From the NCBI RefSeq assembly GCF_029227915.1, contig NC_079878.1, positions 20,301,501 to 20,365,500 of the forward strand: a stretch of DNA of 64,000 nucleotides, read 5' to 3'. This document shows positions 22,796 to 35,048 of this stretch, in pieces. Position 1 is the first letter of the stretch, and each line of letters begins with the position of its first letter. Both the position numbers and the translations under genes were made by a program. Below the pieces are notes generated by a model. The model saw only the letters and a program-made list of their open reading frames with translations, had not been told where the DNA came from and made no database searches. The stretch comes from Hydractinia symbiolongicarpus (lineage: Eukaryota > Cnidaria > Hydrozoa > Anthoathecata > Hydractiniidae).

Positions 22796-23415
22796 TTATT
22801 CTTTGTCAGTTGATATTGCTGTTACTTCTTGCTCCAAAGTGTTGATTGTTATACAGAATGTCAATGACAAAAGCTGCTTTAGAAATTTTAATTTCTGATC
22901 TAATGGTATTTCTATAACTTTTTGGAGCAGGTTATGATGGACAGTCAAATCGTATTTTTCTCTTGATTCGTTATCCATAATGGTATACGATGCTCTTGAA
23001 TTGCTGAGGCACTGATCTATGGGTGTGACTGACATACATTTTCATAGATAGCAACCGTTTCTTCAACTTTAACATTAATGTTACATTTGGGACAAAGATA
23101 ATAGATGTCCATACCAGCAAAGTTAATACATGTGAACCTACCAGTAAAGGATTTTATATGCAAGTCAACGTTGTGTTCTTTTACATCTACGGACAAATCT
23201 TCTATATTACTTATAGATGTTATGTCAGTTGTTTTCAGAACACGTTGACGCTTGTACACATCAATGGTAAGGTTTGTGAAACATTAAGAATGATTTTCTT
23301 GTACCTTGTCTGTCAAATCCTCAAATATAGAAATTTGACCAATTCCAGTATTGTCATGAAGTATACCAGTTCGAACTTTTACCTTCCTTCCGTCACGTTC
23401 ATGTTCCATAACATC
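22796..23415 (-). pseudogene. RPA-like single-strand DNA-binding protein, broken
   Basis: Minus-strand frames give VRTGILHDNTGIGQISIFED (OB-fold strand), then SFTGRFTCINF and YYLCPKCNINV...ENVCQ, a C-x2-C plus further Cys resembling the RPA70 zinc ribbon. The pieces lie in two or more frames separated by stops. RPA-like genes are carried by many Helitrons and Helentrons, and its place downstream of the helicase and nuclease fits that. Confidence 0.5.
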
Positions 23416-24360
23416 CGATGAGTTATAACAGCTTCTATGTGTAAGCGGTCATACTTTGCTTATTCGGATAATGCATTTGAAATGCCGGTTACAGTTATTT
23501 TAGCAGGAATAGCAGGTGTCAATGGTAAAGTGTTGATTTTTGAGAAGTCTGTTATTAAAATATCATCATTTTGTAAACGCTGTTTTTTTATAATCACAAC
23601 CTTCAGTTTCACTATCATTTATTTTTTTAAATACCTCATATCTTTGCTTGTTAAAGCAAACAACTCGTTTTGTATCGCCTGATGACGTGTGCAACTCCAT
23701 GTCGAAATAATTGGAGTTACGCTTTGATGTCTTGATGGGAGATAGACGTGATATATGACCAGAAATACTGTGTTCTAAAAAACAATGCTATATCTAGTAA
23801 ATAACTTATTGGGGGAAAAAGGAAAAATTTTAAACTAAGTTATTTTTGAAAAATAAAGCACTTTTCCCTCACACAATTTTTCAAATAAGTCACTTTTCCC
23901 TGACTAATTTTTAATATTTCTGTAGATAATCCCACAAGGGAATTAATTCAATTTTTGTAATTATCTAGGTATATTTTTCATGCAAAAACAACTGCGAGAA
24001 AAGTACAAAAATTCTTAGTCGGGTATAAAAAGTTAGGTAAAAGTACTAGACGGAAAAAATAATTGAGTGAAATTTCGGTCTGGATAAAATTAAGTCACTT
24101 TCCCTAACTTTTTTTTAATTGTTGCAAAAATTAGTTCGCAACATTGTAGAATTGTAAGAAAGATCAATTCCAAGATTTTTTTGGACCACAAACTTTATCA
24201 AAATTTGAAATACAAGCAGTGAAAGTGGTTACAATATTTAGGGTAACTGCATTTAGTCTGTCAATGGAGTAGTTAAGGGGCCAATGAACACAAAAAAGTT
24301 ACTCACATTTTTATGTGTTTGGCTTGCTCATCATGATTCAAAATTCAGTTTTCTATGAAA
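23416..24360. other. Non-coding spacer inside the Helentron-like element
   Basis: AT-rich sequence between the RPA-like and EEP pieces. The string AAGTCACTTTTCCCT and close variants recur around 23865-24110. No gene is seen. Confidence 0.4.
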
Positions 24361-24361
24361 A

Positions 24362-25011
24362 TAATAATTGCATCATGGTCACTGAAAGATATGGGCAGAA
24401 TTTTGTAACTGACACACATCATAGCATTAAAACTTTGAGAAATTTAAGCATGATCGAGCAACGATCCAAGGGTATGTGGGGATTGAGAAACTAATTGAAC
24501 TAATTGAAGCTTTATTTCTCATAAAATCAATAAAATTTTGTTTCCTATTTGATAGTAGATTAATATTAAAATCTCCAATAATTAAACCTGGCAAATATGC
24601 ATTAATAAGATAAGAAATAATGTCAATAAACGCTTGCAAAGGTTCAGAATTCTTTTTATTCATGGACTGATTTAAACAAGGGACATGCACACTGCTCACT
24701 TGGATCCCATTTAGTTGAAAAATTGTTTGTACTGAAAACGAATTATGGTGTATCATTGCTATGCTGCAAAACTTAACCTCTACATTGTGGAACAACATTT
24801 TGTGCTCCTGAAAAAAATCACAAACGTCATGAGCAGTGTCATTAGGCATCGACTCAGTCTCAACGGCACAAATTAAATCACAAGACATTAATTCTTGAAA
24901 ATTAATTATATCAGTTGTGTGCTTTCTTAAAGATCGACAATTAAGAACACTTATTTTTATTTTTGGTTTGGCTAATTCAACATTGCAAATTTTAAAAAAA
25001 ATCTGCTTCAT
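24362..25011 (-). pseudogene. EEP (APE-like) endonuclease domain of the Helentron
   Basis: The open part (25011-24427) reads ISVLNCRSLRKHTTDI near its start, then DLICAVETE and GLIIGDFNINLL. These supply the Asn, Glu and Asp/Asn motifs of endonuclease/exonuclease/phosphatase enzymes. After a frameshift the sequence continues with PHTLGSLLDH and ends with SDHDAI (SDH at 24375-24383), the family's terminal catalytic motif. One in-frame TAA precedes SDH. The ATG at 25011 overlaps the stop of the helicase frame by four bases; the two may originally have been one polyprotein. Confidence 0.65.
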
Positions 25012-26460
25012 GTCTTCATACTATATTCATGAATTGTATCATGGTCAATTTTGATTGCTGAAGAGCGCACTTTACCAAGAATAAACAAGTTATTCAGTGT
25101 ACGAACACGAATAAGGCCAACATAAACTTGCCCTTTGTTAAAGGACTTTTGACGTGCCAGTTCAAATGAGAAAACTGCATTAGATAAAGTAAGTCCTTGT
25201 ACTTTATGCACTGTATAGGCATACGATAAGGCAAGTGGAAACTGAGTGCGTTGAATTGTTGATGAATTATTACCAATTGATATATGACTTTCAATTTTAA
25301 ATATAGGTACAACATGATGTTGCATGGCATAATTACATTTTTGCATACGATTTAAGCCTGCACTATTGTCATCCAATTTAACATAAATGATATTCACTTT
25401 ATTGTTCACATATTTGAAATCAAACACTGCACCCATTTGACCATTAATAAGACGATCATTCAAATCAATATTGCTAGTTATTATTCGCACTCCTTTCTTC
25501 AGTTCTAAAGTCTAGAGAGTACACCAGCTTCAGAAACAGAACAATTTAAACGCTTTGTTTATTTTCGATTTAGGAACATTAGGTCTTATCAATAGCATAG
25601 ACTGTAACTGATGGATAAGGCAATGCATTCATTTTCTTAATGTTAAGGGCACCCTATAAAACATTTTCTGCAACTATAAAAACCACAACTTCAGATTTTC
25701 CTCCACAACTTTACGAGTATTAAGTAAATTGATATTATCAGCATTAAGTTTTCCTACTCTGACAGAATTCAGCAAATCAATGAAATCATTATCATCTTGC
25801 TGACGCATGCATTGTGTTAGTTCACCACATACAACTTTGCCTTTGATTTTGCCTAATTGGTGGCAACTGAAGAAGATCTCCAACAACAATGACACTAAGA
25901 TTAGCAAATTTAACATGAGAGCTACAACCAAATATTTCACAGAGCCGCTGGTGTATTTGCAATAGGCAATGAAGTTGGAAATTATTGAAACTTCGTCAAT
26001 TATGACAGTCTGCAATTATGCATACTGAGATCGTAATAAACACTTCTTCTCACAGCTAAGTTTTGGCAAATTGTTGCTATTAATTGGTGGAATAGCAAGA
26101 GCTGAATTCACAGTAATTCCTTGTATATTAATAGCCGCTACTCCTATTGGAGATATAAGTAGTACTTTAACTTTATCTGGCGTGCAAGATGTGATACTAA
26201 GAGTTTTAGTCCAAGCATGATAAATTGTTTTAACCAGATGTGATTTTCCTCAACCAGCACCTCCTGTTATGAATAGCCTGATAGGATCAACCTTAAGATT
26301 ACTTTTAGCTAATTTAAACTTATCTTTGTTGCGAGCCCATAAAAAAACATAATCAAAAATTTCGTGTTGTGCAACATTAGGGGATTTTATCATAGTGCCT
26401 ATTTGATCATCTGAAAGGAAGATTCCTTGTAAAAGGATAGAAGATGGTGGCTGATGACCA
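25008..26460 (-). pseudogene. Pif1-family helicase, broken
   Basis: Reading down the minus strand: LSDDQIGTMIKSPN, FDYVFMWA, then Walker A as ITGGAG-stop-GKSHLVKTI with TGA at 26250-26252 in the P-loop. Next come SPIGVAAINIQG, VIIDEVSII (Walker B, near 25990), LTQCMRQQDD, and the C-terminal motifs NGQMGAVFDF and ALSYAYTVHKVQGLTL. These are diagnostic of Pif1/Helitron helicases. At least two stops and several frame changes make this copy inactive. The C-terminal 160 residues (25490-25008) are intact. Confidence 0.75.
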
Positions 26461-26499
26461 AAAAGAACTTCTGGATCTATATCTTCTTCTTCTTCATTT

Positions 26500-27269
26500 T
26501 TAGTAGGTTCTGTTGGTTGTGAAACATTTTGTTCCTTGTTCTGCTTTAATTAATGGAAGAGTAAAACTTTCGGAGTCAGGTTGTCTGAACTGATCTAAAG
26601 GGTTTGGTTGTGCCTGTTGTTCAACATTTGTATCCACTTCAAGTTCAACATCCATTTCTTCCTCGAAATTTAAACAGAGCAGCTCAAGAGGAATTTGATC
26701 CACTTGTATACTAATATCACTATAAAGCCTGTTGTTAAGTTTCAAATAATACAAAGCTTCTTGGACTTTTGCAGGTGAAACAGCTTGAAAATATACATAT
26801 AAACTGTAGACGTTTATTTATTTTTAAAAATGATTCCATTAGAACCTGCAGACCTTGGTAAAATATTGGTAGAAAATTCATTAATATTAATTGGCACATC
26901 ACATATTGCTCCATGAATTTTTGGCATTTGACCTTTCGGCATAATTACTATCTTCTTAAATAACAATCGTTTTGAAATAAGGACTTTTTCGAGCCGATTA
27001 AGACTTTTAAGACAGTCGGGGGGTCATCTAAAGTCAGTTTATTATGAACAGCTTGACAAGGAATCAGATTTTTTTTTCACTTTGGATGAGCATGTGAAGC
27101 AGATATAAAGTTGACCCTCAGTACTATATACATGGGTATTGAGTAGATCAACTACTTTTGGAAAATGCTCAAATTTAAATTTCTGAACTGATCTTTCATA
27201 CAAGGAACGGTTACATATCACACAAACCAGTGTCCCAAAAATACTTTCGATCTTTTTTCTATGCAACAA
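26500..27269 (-). pseudogene. Helitron-type N-terminal region (Cys-rich, DUF6570-like)
   Basis: The minus strand gives CVICNRSLYERSV and YICFTCSSKVKK (two Cys pairs), then LNRLEKVLISKRLLFKK and MPKGQMPKIHGAICDVPININ, matching the region that precedes the Rep domain in Helitron proteins as I know them. A further frame (26754-26500) has LKLNNRLYSDI and NPLDQFRQPDSESF, also typical of this region. It stops shortly after, where the HUH nuclease should begin, and helicase sequence follows within about 100 bases. A deletion of the nuclease is inferred. Confidence 0.5.
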
Positions 27270-27313
27270 CTTTTGTGAGTTTCACGATACTTCCTTTTTC
27301 TGGACGTGCTAGG

Positions 27314-27870
27314 TTACTTACTAATTTCTTTATGTTTACTTGATTTATGATTTATAAGCACAACTCTTTTGCTTTCTCCAGAAATATCATTTGTGATGTT
27401 GATATACTGAACTTCATATGTTACAATAGTCTTATTTAAACCTAAGTAGGTATGCCTGATATAAGATGCGACTGAAGGATAGTTACTGAATTTTAGAATG
27501 ACAGCAGTACCATCGTATCGTATAGGCACATCAGTATGACTACGGCTGTGTGAATCAACAATGTTAACAAAACGTTGCAATTTAAAATTGAAAAACAATA
27601 GCCTTCACAAATAAAAATTTTCCCAATGTGAGGGGAATTAAGCATTAAATTATCAATTAAGTGGGGTAGGCAATTTGAACCTGTGTGCAGAAATTCGAAA
27701 ACATTGTCAGTGAAAAGAAAATTGACGCTTATATGCTCTACTGTTAATTGACGTGGTAGTTCAGGGCAAGATAAAAATCCTGTGCTACCAGTGCTTCTAT
27801 TAAGTATGTCACCTTCCTCAATTACGCCCTTACTACGTTTATTGGCAAGCAAAATTTTTGACGTTGGACA
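27314..27870 (-). pseudogene. Unassigned frames upstream of the Helentron region
   Basis: Minus-strand frames (27852-27493, 27598-27314) contain LANKRSKGVIEEGDILNR and LPHLIDNLMLNSPHIGKIF. I do not recognise a domain. Their position directly upstream of the Helitron-type N-terminus suggests they belong to the same element, possibly an accessory domain. Confidence 0.3.
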
Positions 27871-28439
27871 GTTGTTGATGTCATAAGTTTAAAAAGCACC
27901 TGCGTCAAAAAAGTTTGTAAATTGCAATGTAAGTGGGCAATGTGAATGTTGGCTAGAACAAAAACATTGCAATAACAAAATAATAAACAACAAAAACATT
28001 GTACCTAGCTTTAGTTAGCAGCGATTTCATGGAGAAATAGAAGAAACAAACTAGAGCAGTCCAAAAAAATTAACACAGCTAGCTAGTTACCTGATTTTTT
28101 ATTACTTTATTTGAACTCTCCACGTGATTGCTTTGCTTGACGTGATAATTTGCATGTTTGCGTGGCTTGTCTACTCTTTCCAAAGAAAAGAATTGATCTA
28201 CTTATTAAAAAGTTAGTAGGGTTAGTGTGTCCAGAAGTTTTCGCTGATGCGATGGGGCAAAACATTTTAACCGACTCCATTCTGATGAAGGTATTTGCAC
28301 GCAATAGATTAGGAAATAGCTTGTGCATAACGGGACATGGTGAATTCAAGAACTGGGTTTCTCTCAGTTAATAATACTGAACCACACAATTTAACTTAAC
28401 ACTGAACAGTGTGAAAAATTTCCTAATTATTTTTTGTCT

Positions 28440-29140
28440 AGATGAGGCTTCAGCTTACGTACATGCCACCAGTCCAAAAAAAGTGTCAAGAAGTTGAATA
28501 TTTTAACTGCGAGCTGCAAACCAAATTCACAAATCATAAAGCTGTGTCATATAAATGGGATCTGCATACAGCTTTCCAAAATGCAAAAAGAAAAAAAAAT
28601 CTCCGATCAAGCTGAGTAATGTAAAACCTAAAGCCAATTTTAAAAATAATAACTTGCAAGACATAAAAATCAACGAAAAGACACGGTTAGATATTTTATG
28701 AAAAGCTGATTTCAATCACAAAGAAGCACATTACAATGTGGCTGAGATGTTAACACTAGACCCGATAAAAAAGAATGGATACGAAAACAAAATAATCCGT
28801 GTTGCCAGCTTTGTATCCATTGACGGTTACCCAACAACTACTACTGATACAACCAGCAAAGTTTCTGGAATTAAAAAATTGATGATGTCAAAATCAGTGG
28901 TTCGTAAAAGTTTCTGAACATATCAATCAAAGAATACGATTCTTTGTTCAATAAGCTTCATAGTTGTTGGTTCAGGTGCAACAAAATTAACCCCTGGTGT
29001 TTTGCAAAATTGCACTGTTTCACAAAATACAACAACAAGCTCCGCGGCTTTAAGATTTCCGTCATTAGCCTAAAAGATTTTGAAATTTAAAGTAGACCTT
29101 GAAAAAGAAGAATTATGGGGTAAACAAATCATTGAGTATC
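28440..29140 (+). pseudogene. OB-fold/RPA-like transposon-associated protein remnant
   Basis: Plus-strand pieces in two frames: YFNCELQTKFTNHKAVSYKW, SPIKLSNVKPKANFKNN, TRLDIL, HYNVAEMLTLDP and NKIIRVASFVSIDGYPTTTT. The layout (short strand-rich blocks, a KL-x(5)-N segment, then a resistance-like RVASFVSIDG strand) resembles transposon-linked OB-fold proteins of cnidarians as I remember them. Several stops interrupt it. It lies beside the Helentron but on the opposite strand, so it may be a separate insertion. Confidence 0.35.
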
Positions 29141-29824
29141 ACGATTCTTAACTATTTTTTTAACTAACCTGCAATGTTAAAATACAACTCAATAAATAAA
29201 AAATAAAAATTTAGATAGCTATATGAAGTATTCTAAAATAACAGTTAAAACTTTAACTGGATATTTTTAAAAGTGCTCAGGAAAATTCTGGAAATTCCAG
29301 AATACAAATCTTGCTATGTAAAAACTTGACGATTCGAAAATAATAACTTCTGAACGAGCTCAATTTGAATGATGAAGTAGTTCATTGTTTATTAATTCAG
29401 CAATAAATACATATTAGCATTTCAGTATTTAGGCCTTCAAAATTTACTCTCTTGTTAAAAATTTTTTGAAAATGGTGATGGTGCATGGTTTGATAACAGC
29501 TGATCTGAAAAAGAAAGTACGTTTTCAAAATAAGAAACATGAATACAATTTAACCATAAACTGCATCTAAACCAGGTTGTTTAAATATTGTATCTTTTTT
29601 TACCTTTCTTTGCCTCTTTGATTTAAAAGGGGAATTTAATACAAAGATACAAATCCATGCGATGTGATGCACAGGTATATTTCGTGAGAATCAAGTCATT
29701 TCTAAGAAATCTTAGAAAAATATTTTGTGATACTTTGGGTTAATCTTAAAAAGGATTTTCAAGCAAATTAGGCACAAGGAGAACTGATAATTAGCCAGTA
29801 ACAGAATAGTTAGCCGTTTTCAAT

Positions 29825-29995
29825 GGCGCCATAGCTTGGTGGTTATAACTCTGGAACTTTGTGCGGGAGAATGGGGTTCGATTCCCCTTGGCGGTAATTC
29901 AATATTATGCTACCATATCCCCGGACTAGGACTCCCTATCTAAGCTATGAGCTTTCCTGGAAATAATAGACAGGATTTGCAAGGCTAGCCATATA
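29825..29995 (+). mobile_element. tRNA-derived SINE
   Basis: A pol III A box (TAGCTTGGTGG, 29832-29842) and B box (GGTTCGATTCC, 29875-29885) are spaced as in a tRNA, with a recognisable acceptor pairing (GGCGCCA with TGGCGGT). The pairing has one mismatch and one wobble, the D arm pairs poorly, and sequence unrelated to tRNA follows. A SINE head therefore fits better than a working tRNA gene. The 3' limit is uncertain. Confidence 0.6.
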
Positions 29996-29999
29996 AAAT

Positions 30000-32626
30000 A
30001 TACAGACATTCTATTTATCTATGTAGAATAATTATATATACGGTGCGCACAGTAAAATTAGCCGCTTATACAGCTACTTATACGATATATACCTTTTTAC
30101 TTAGATTTTCAAACCAAGAAAAAGAACAAGAAACGATTTTGCAAAAAATATATAATTTTACTGTAGCTAGCAGTACATATGTCGTCTATATTATTAAACA
30201 ACAAAACTATTCTAATTTCAATAAAAAACATGGAAAAGACGCAGTTAGCTGTAAAGAAAACAAAGAAGCTTTTAACAGCTGATTATACTAGGCGTAGCAT
30301 CTAATTATCCTGCATCGACTAACTATATATTGTTACAGGTTAATTATCAGTTCACCGACTGCTCAGTGCAAGCAACAATAAACTTTTGTCACGTTTCAAC
30401 GAATCTTCTGCAAAAAATATAAAAAAATCCTGTGCGAATATATCTATCTTTTTATCCAATTGAAGTAGTCCTACAAAGTGTCATTTGGAAGTTATTTTTA
30501 GCGCCCCTTTTTTCCCATAAGAACAGGATTTGAGTGTCCAGTCATGAAAGACCTACGCAAGACAGGATAAAGGTTTTTTGTTGCTTGCTCTTTAAGAAAA
30601 AAAGGCACTCTAATCAAAGCACTATTTTGTGTAGCTAGCTCCATAGCTAGCTAGCAAGTAAGTAATTTCATGAAAGGGTATGTCAGCACCAATCAAAATG
30701 AGATCAAGTCAGCACAAAAAATTGAGATAGCTAGCTAGCTAGCACACCTTTCTCACTTAGCTATATATAAAATAATTCTTACCTGATAAAATAAATTTAA
30801 AAAAAAGTGCTTAGCTCCCCATCAATAAAGCTACTACGACCAAACCAAAAAGACCAGCAAGGGACGATCAACAAAATGTAAGCACTTTTAGACATGGCCG
30901 CGCACGGAATGTTCTAGCCACACGAAGAGTACACTCTCTGTTCAGATTGGTCATTTAATTGACAGAGATTAAAATAAAGCATCTTCGTTGGCTTTCGCAA
31001 AAATGGAATTTTCCGAACGTTTAGCCTGGACAAAAACTTAACACCGCCCGGGCTTTGTGCTGTCTCTTTTTCTCTCTATCTCCCATCAGGCGATTTTAAA
31101 GATTCCACCCCGCATAGCGGCGACGGAAATCAAAATACCGTAAAGAAATAAAAATAAAATGTTCAATAAATTCAGGAAATGCATATATTTCAATAATATT
31201 TACAATAACTAAACAAGAAAAACAAGAGACATTGTATGTGGAATAATAACAAAAACATCTAAAAGTTGATATTACGAGTCAGAAAACATCACACATCAGT
31301 CTTAGTCAAAAACCTTGCGGCGTCAATTACATAAAAGGCATAAATTAGATACGTAATATCATGATTCAACTTAAAGGTAGATAACAGACATTGGGCATGG
31401 GCAATTTTGAAAAAACATTAAATGAAATATAAAGTTAAAGGGGAACTCCAGTAAGAATCACTTTTTTCTTTTTTGTTTTATACGTACTCAGAAAAGCATA
31501 AGAAATCAAAAAAAAACTTTCAGTTGTTTTCCTCATTTAAAATTGTTGTACTAGCCTTCGCATATTCAATTTTTTTGTCATAAAAAAAACAGACAGGCGC
31601 GATTTTATTTAGGCCTGGACCCGATTATTAATAATGACATCACATCTTAAGCGAGAGCAGACAACGTTAAGACCTACAGCTTACATTTAATTCGCTTTTT
31701 GTATGTAATTTACGTTTAAATCTTTCTCGTTTGAAGCTCTGCTTTTCGATATATCAATCATCGGAGAAGTGAAAAAAAGTCAGTTTTCACAGAATCCCGA
31801 ATGTTAAAAAGAAAGAACTCAGACAAAAATAGCTAGTTAAACAAAATACGTCGTGCATGTGATCTATCAAGCGATCAAAGTTTTTATATTTATTTGTCGC
31901 ACTTTTCGGATAGTTCTTTTAGAAGAGATCTCTACGATAATAAGATATTAAATACTGGGCCTTTGGCGGCTCATTCAACCCCCCTGCCATAACTTTTGAT
32001 TATAATTTTCTTTCCAGAAAGCTACGCGTATATAAGACATTTTATTTTGATTCCATCATATGTTTTTCAAGGTAAAATAATTTTTTTACAAATTTATTTA
32101 TTTCTGCATATACCTAATTTAATCCATATTTTGAAGTTTTGATGACAAATATAGATGAACCATGTGAAACATACACGTATATAATCACACATAATAACAC
32201 GTTTTTTGTGATTGCTTGTATAACTATGTATGAACTGTGTCATGGTCTTTCTAACTTAATCTTTTTTTTTTCTATTTAAAATTTTTAATTCAGATGTCAC
32301 TGCAGACACTATGTCAGAGATATTTGCAGAAGATGATTCCCAATAATTGTATTCTGAATGTGGCATGACACAAGTCCACAAAGACACAAATGCAATCCTA
32401 TTGTCTTATGAGATGATTGATTAAATTAATTTCAATCTGCCAGACCTTGTGGCTATCCAGTTCACACACAATATTTCAGCACAATTTTATATATAATAAT
32501 TTCCGCATACATTTCGTGTAACAAATTGTGCAAATTTTTTTTGGACAATTTTATAGATAATTTTAGTCTGGTATTTAGTTCCAAAATTTCGAATTTAGTC
32601 TTTTCAAAACATTAACATTTTTTCAG
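30000..32626. other. Long stretch without a supported gene
   Basis: AT-rich sequence with AGCTAGCT-type simple repeats near 30640-30660 and 30726-30742. A short frame at 30043-30282 shows no domain. A possible exon (DVTADTMSEIFAEDD, about 32293-32340) follows a TTCAG acceptor just upstream of the HECT-like exon. Nothing else is recognised. Confidence 0.4.
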
Positions 32627-33022
32627 ATGAACACTAGAGATGTTATTATGCAAGGAATCATTTTTCATGACGTAATGGCAAAACGTACTGTAGCTCTTGA
32701 CCAGCTGCGGAAGGGTTTATGTATGCTTTGTGTTTTAAACTTAATAGAAAATAATAGTGGTTTGTTTGAGCCTTTATTTGTCTACCATCCAGAATTAATA
32801 ACAGTTGATACTGTCTTGGATATCATACAGATTCAGGAAGATTCAAAACAAAATCATCCAGTTATTGATACTTTTTTCAGAACATTCGTAAGAACTAATA
32901 ACCAGGAGCAGTTAGAACGATTATTAATGTATTGTACCGAGTGTCGGTTTGTTCCAATGCGTCCGATTAATGTTAAATATGAAGAAGATGAGGGATTTTT
33001 TGTATCTGTTTATTTTGTCTAA
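32627..33022 (+). CDS. HECT C-terminal-like protein (G2E3-like)
   Basis: 131 residues. A TTTTTTCAG acceptor lies immediately before the ATG, so this may be an internal or last exon. It contains AKRTVALDQLRKGLCMLCVL, LFEPLFVYHPELIT and, near the end, QLERLLMYCTECRFVP. This layout matches the C-terminal HECT region of G2E3-like ubiquitin ligase relatives that are abundant in cnidarian genomes. The catalytic Cys cannot be assigned with confidence. No intact full-length gene is visible upstream, so it may be a decayed or transposon-borne copy. Confidence 0.5.
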   Translation: MNTRDVIMQGIIFHDVMAKRTVALDQLRKGLCMLCVLNLIENNSGLFEPLFVYHPELITVDTVLDIIQIQEDSKQNHPVIDTFFRTFVRTNNQEQLERLLMYCTECRFVPMRPINVKYEEDEGFFVSVYFV

Positions 33023-35048
33023 CAATCCCCACGGTCTACACATCACAAGAAGAATTTAACACAAGTTTTAACTCAATATCACACCTAGTGGTAAAGCTGT
33101 CAGTAGTGTATAATTTTAAAGAGTTGGCCTGTATTTTTATCAGGCATTTCTGTGCTCAAAATAAGAGTTTTTATTCTGAATATTTTATGAAAATAAAGCA
33201 GTAAAAAAAACTTTAAAAATAATGCAAACTTATTTTTAGTACAATTTTAGACCCAAAACTTATTTTGTTTTTTCAGAAAATTTGCTTCTGTCTAGGCTGA
33301 GTTATTTCGAATGTTGTAGCGATTATTCAAAACTCAATTCTAAAAATTGATTATTAATTCCTAGTTTTTTCATGTTTTTTTACTGTGTTCACAATAAGAG
33401 AAATAATCACTGCTGCAGTGGTATTTTTAAACATCGCTTCAAACTAATGTTTAAGTGCTAATTTGCTCTTATTCCATATACCTTGTTATTTTGTTACCAT
33501 TATGTTGTTTTGATTTTTCATTTTTCGACCGACGGTCTTTTGACCAACACCGTTTTTTTGGTATCAGATTTTCAGTGCTCCTTTTGTGTTATTTTGAGAG
33601 TTGCCTTGTACATATATAATAGTTGCACATATTTTTGCCTTAAAAGCTATTACGAGTCTTGTTCAATTAGTTTTATGACAAAGGTTGTTTTATATTCCTA
33701 TAGGCTATAGGTTAATGCATATTATCACGTTTTTAGTTTCGCTTGGTGCTTTTATATTCATTAGCACTAATAGTTACGAATGTACTTTTATATCCATCAA
33801 AATAGTTCTTTTATTGTGTTAGCGTCCTGAGTGATATTATTTGTGTTAAATAACGTGTTCTACACTTCGTTTAGAGTGACAAACTATTAAAATTCTACAA
33901 AACTGCATTGAAAAAATATTTTTGCATGCCAAATGTTTTTCACACATCATTTGCATCTAATATTTAAGTAAATTTGTATGGTGCGAAAATTATTAAGGAA
34001 TGAGATTTTGCCTTTAGTAGATTCTTTGCAGCCATGTTTGTAAAGAAGGATACAAAGAGGAAAGATGCTTATCATGTAATAATTCCCTTACATCTACAAT
34101 GACATGTATTAAATGGCAAGATTATTTTAAATGGCAAGGTTTATTTATTAGAAAGTTTTCTCTGAAAATGAAGTAAATTTTCCCGCCTTTATAATCGATG
34201 GTTAAAGGTATACCCCCTTTAAGTCAACCAAGAATAAAAAAATTGCTCAGCACCTGTGTATGGAGGCATAAGATATTGTTAATCTATATAAAATTATTTT
34301 TCAGTGATACAAAATATGCTTTAAAACTGGAATTAATTCCGGGTAACACCGTTTTTAAGCCTAATTCGCCCATACTACATTGCTTACTCGCAAAAATTAA
34401 TGTTGTGAAGTTTCTTAACAAAACGTGTAGATCATGGACGTATGTAAAAAAAGTTAGATAGATCGGAAAATATGATGTTAGTTTTATTCTATCCTTCCAT
34501 CGAAAAAGACAAGGAATTTTCGTAACCTGTAATTTAGCACTGATGGATTATACTACATATAAATTGGTTTCAGATGACCTTCCAGTTGAAAACTCCAGAA
34601 TATGATTACCCCGTTGAAATCTATATACAGTTTATGACGTCATGTGTGAGGAATAAAATTTTAAACTATACCTGAATGATTCTATATAACCACAACTAGT
34701 AAAACGAACACTTTCCACCACGGATACCTTATAACTCAGAATAATATTAGCCAACAAAATGCAAACACACTTATTGTTCCAAGGCTTATCTTACATCATC
34801 CGATTTCGATCTAGCAAGAGTTTTTTCAAAAAAAAATAATTTTTTTGTGTCCTGGAATGAAGTAGACGCGAAAGTTTGAGTCGCAAAAATATGCACACAA
34901 AAAAGTTATAATGCGAAAATTTGCGATTTTTTTCTGCTTGTAATGAAATTTGTTGGTACATTGTATTGACCAATGAATAAAATTAACAGACCAGATTTGA
35001 GACACCATATTTGTTTTACAGATGAATAAATTTAAATTTTGCATATGA
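33023..35048. other. No supported gene
   Basis: AT-rich sequence. Short open frames (33483-33710 plus, 34198-34461 plus, 34826-35146 minus) show no domain, compositional bias or splice context that would support translation. Confidence 0.45.

Larger units (their letters stand above)
22796..27870 (-). mobile_element. Decayed Helentron-like element (Pif1 helicase, EEP nuclease, RPA)
   Basis: Read on the minus strand the order is: an unassigned upstream frame, a Cys-rich plus DUF6570-like region, a Pif1-family helicase, an EEP/APE-like endonuclease, then an RPA-like protein with an OB fold and zinc ribbon. Helicase plus EEP plus RPA is the Helentron (Helitron2) arrangement. The Rep/HUH nuclease expected between the DUF6570-like region and the helicase is not visible. 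Stops and frameshifts occur throughout. Termini could not be placed, so the limits given are the outermost recognisable coding pieces. Confidence 0.65.

Noticed and set aside
29825-29896. A functional tRNA gene
   Set aside because: Acceptor mismatch and poor D-arm pairing, with a non-tRNA tail; a SINE head is more likely.
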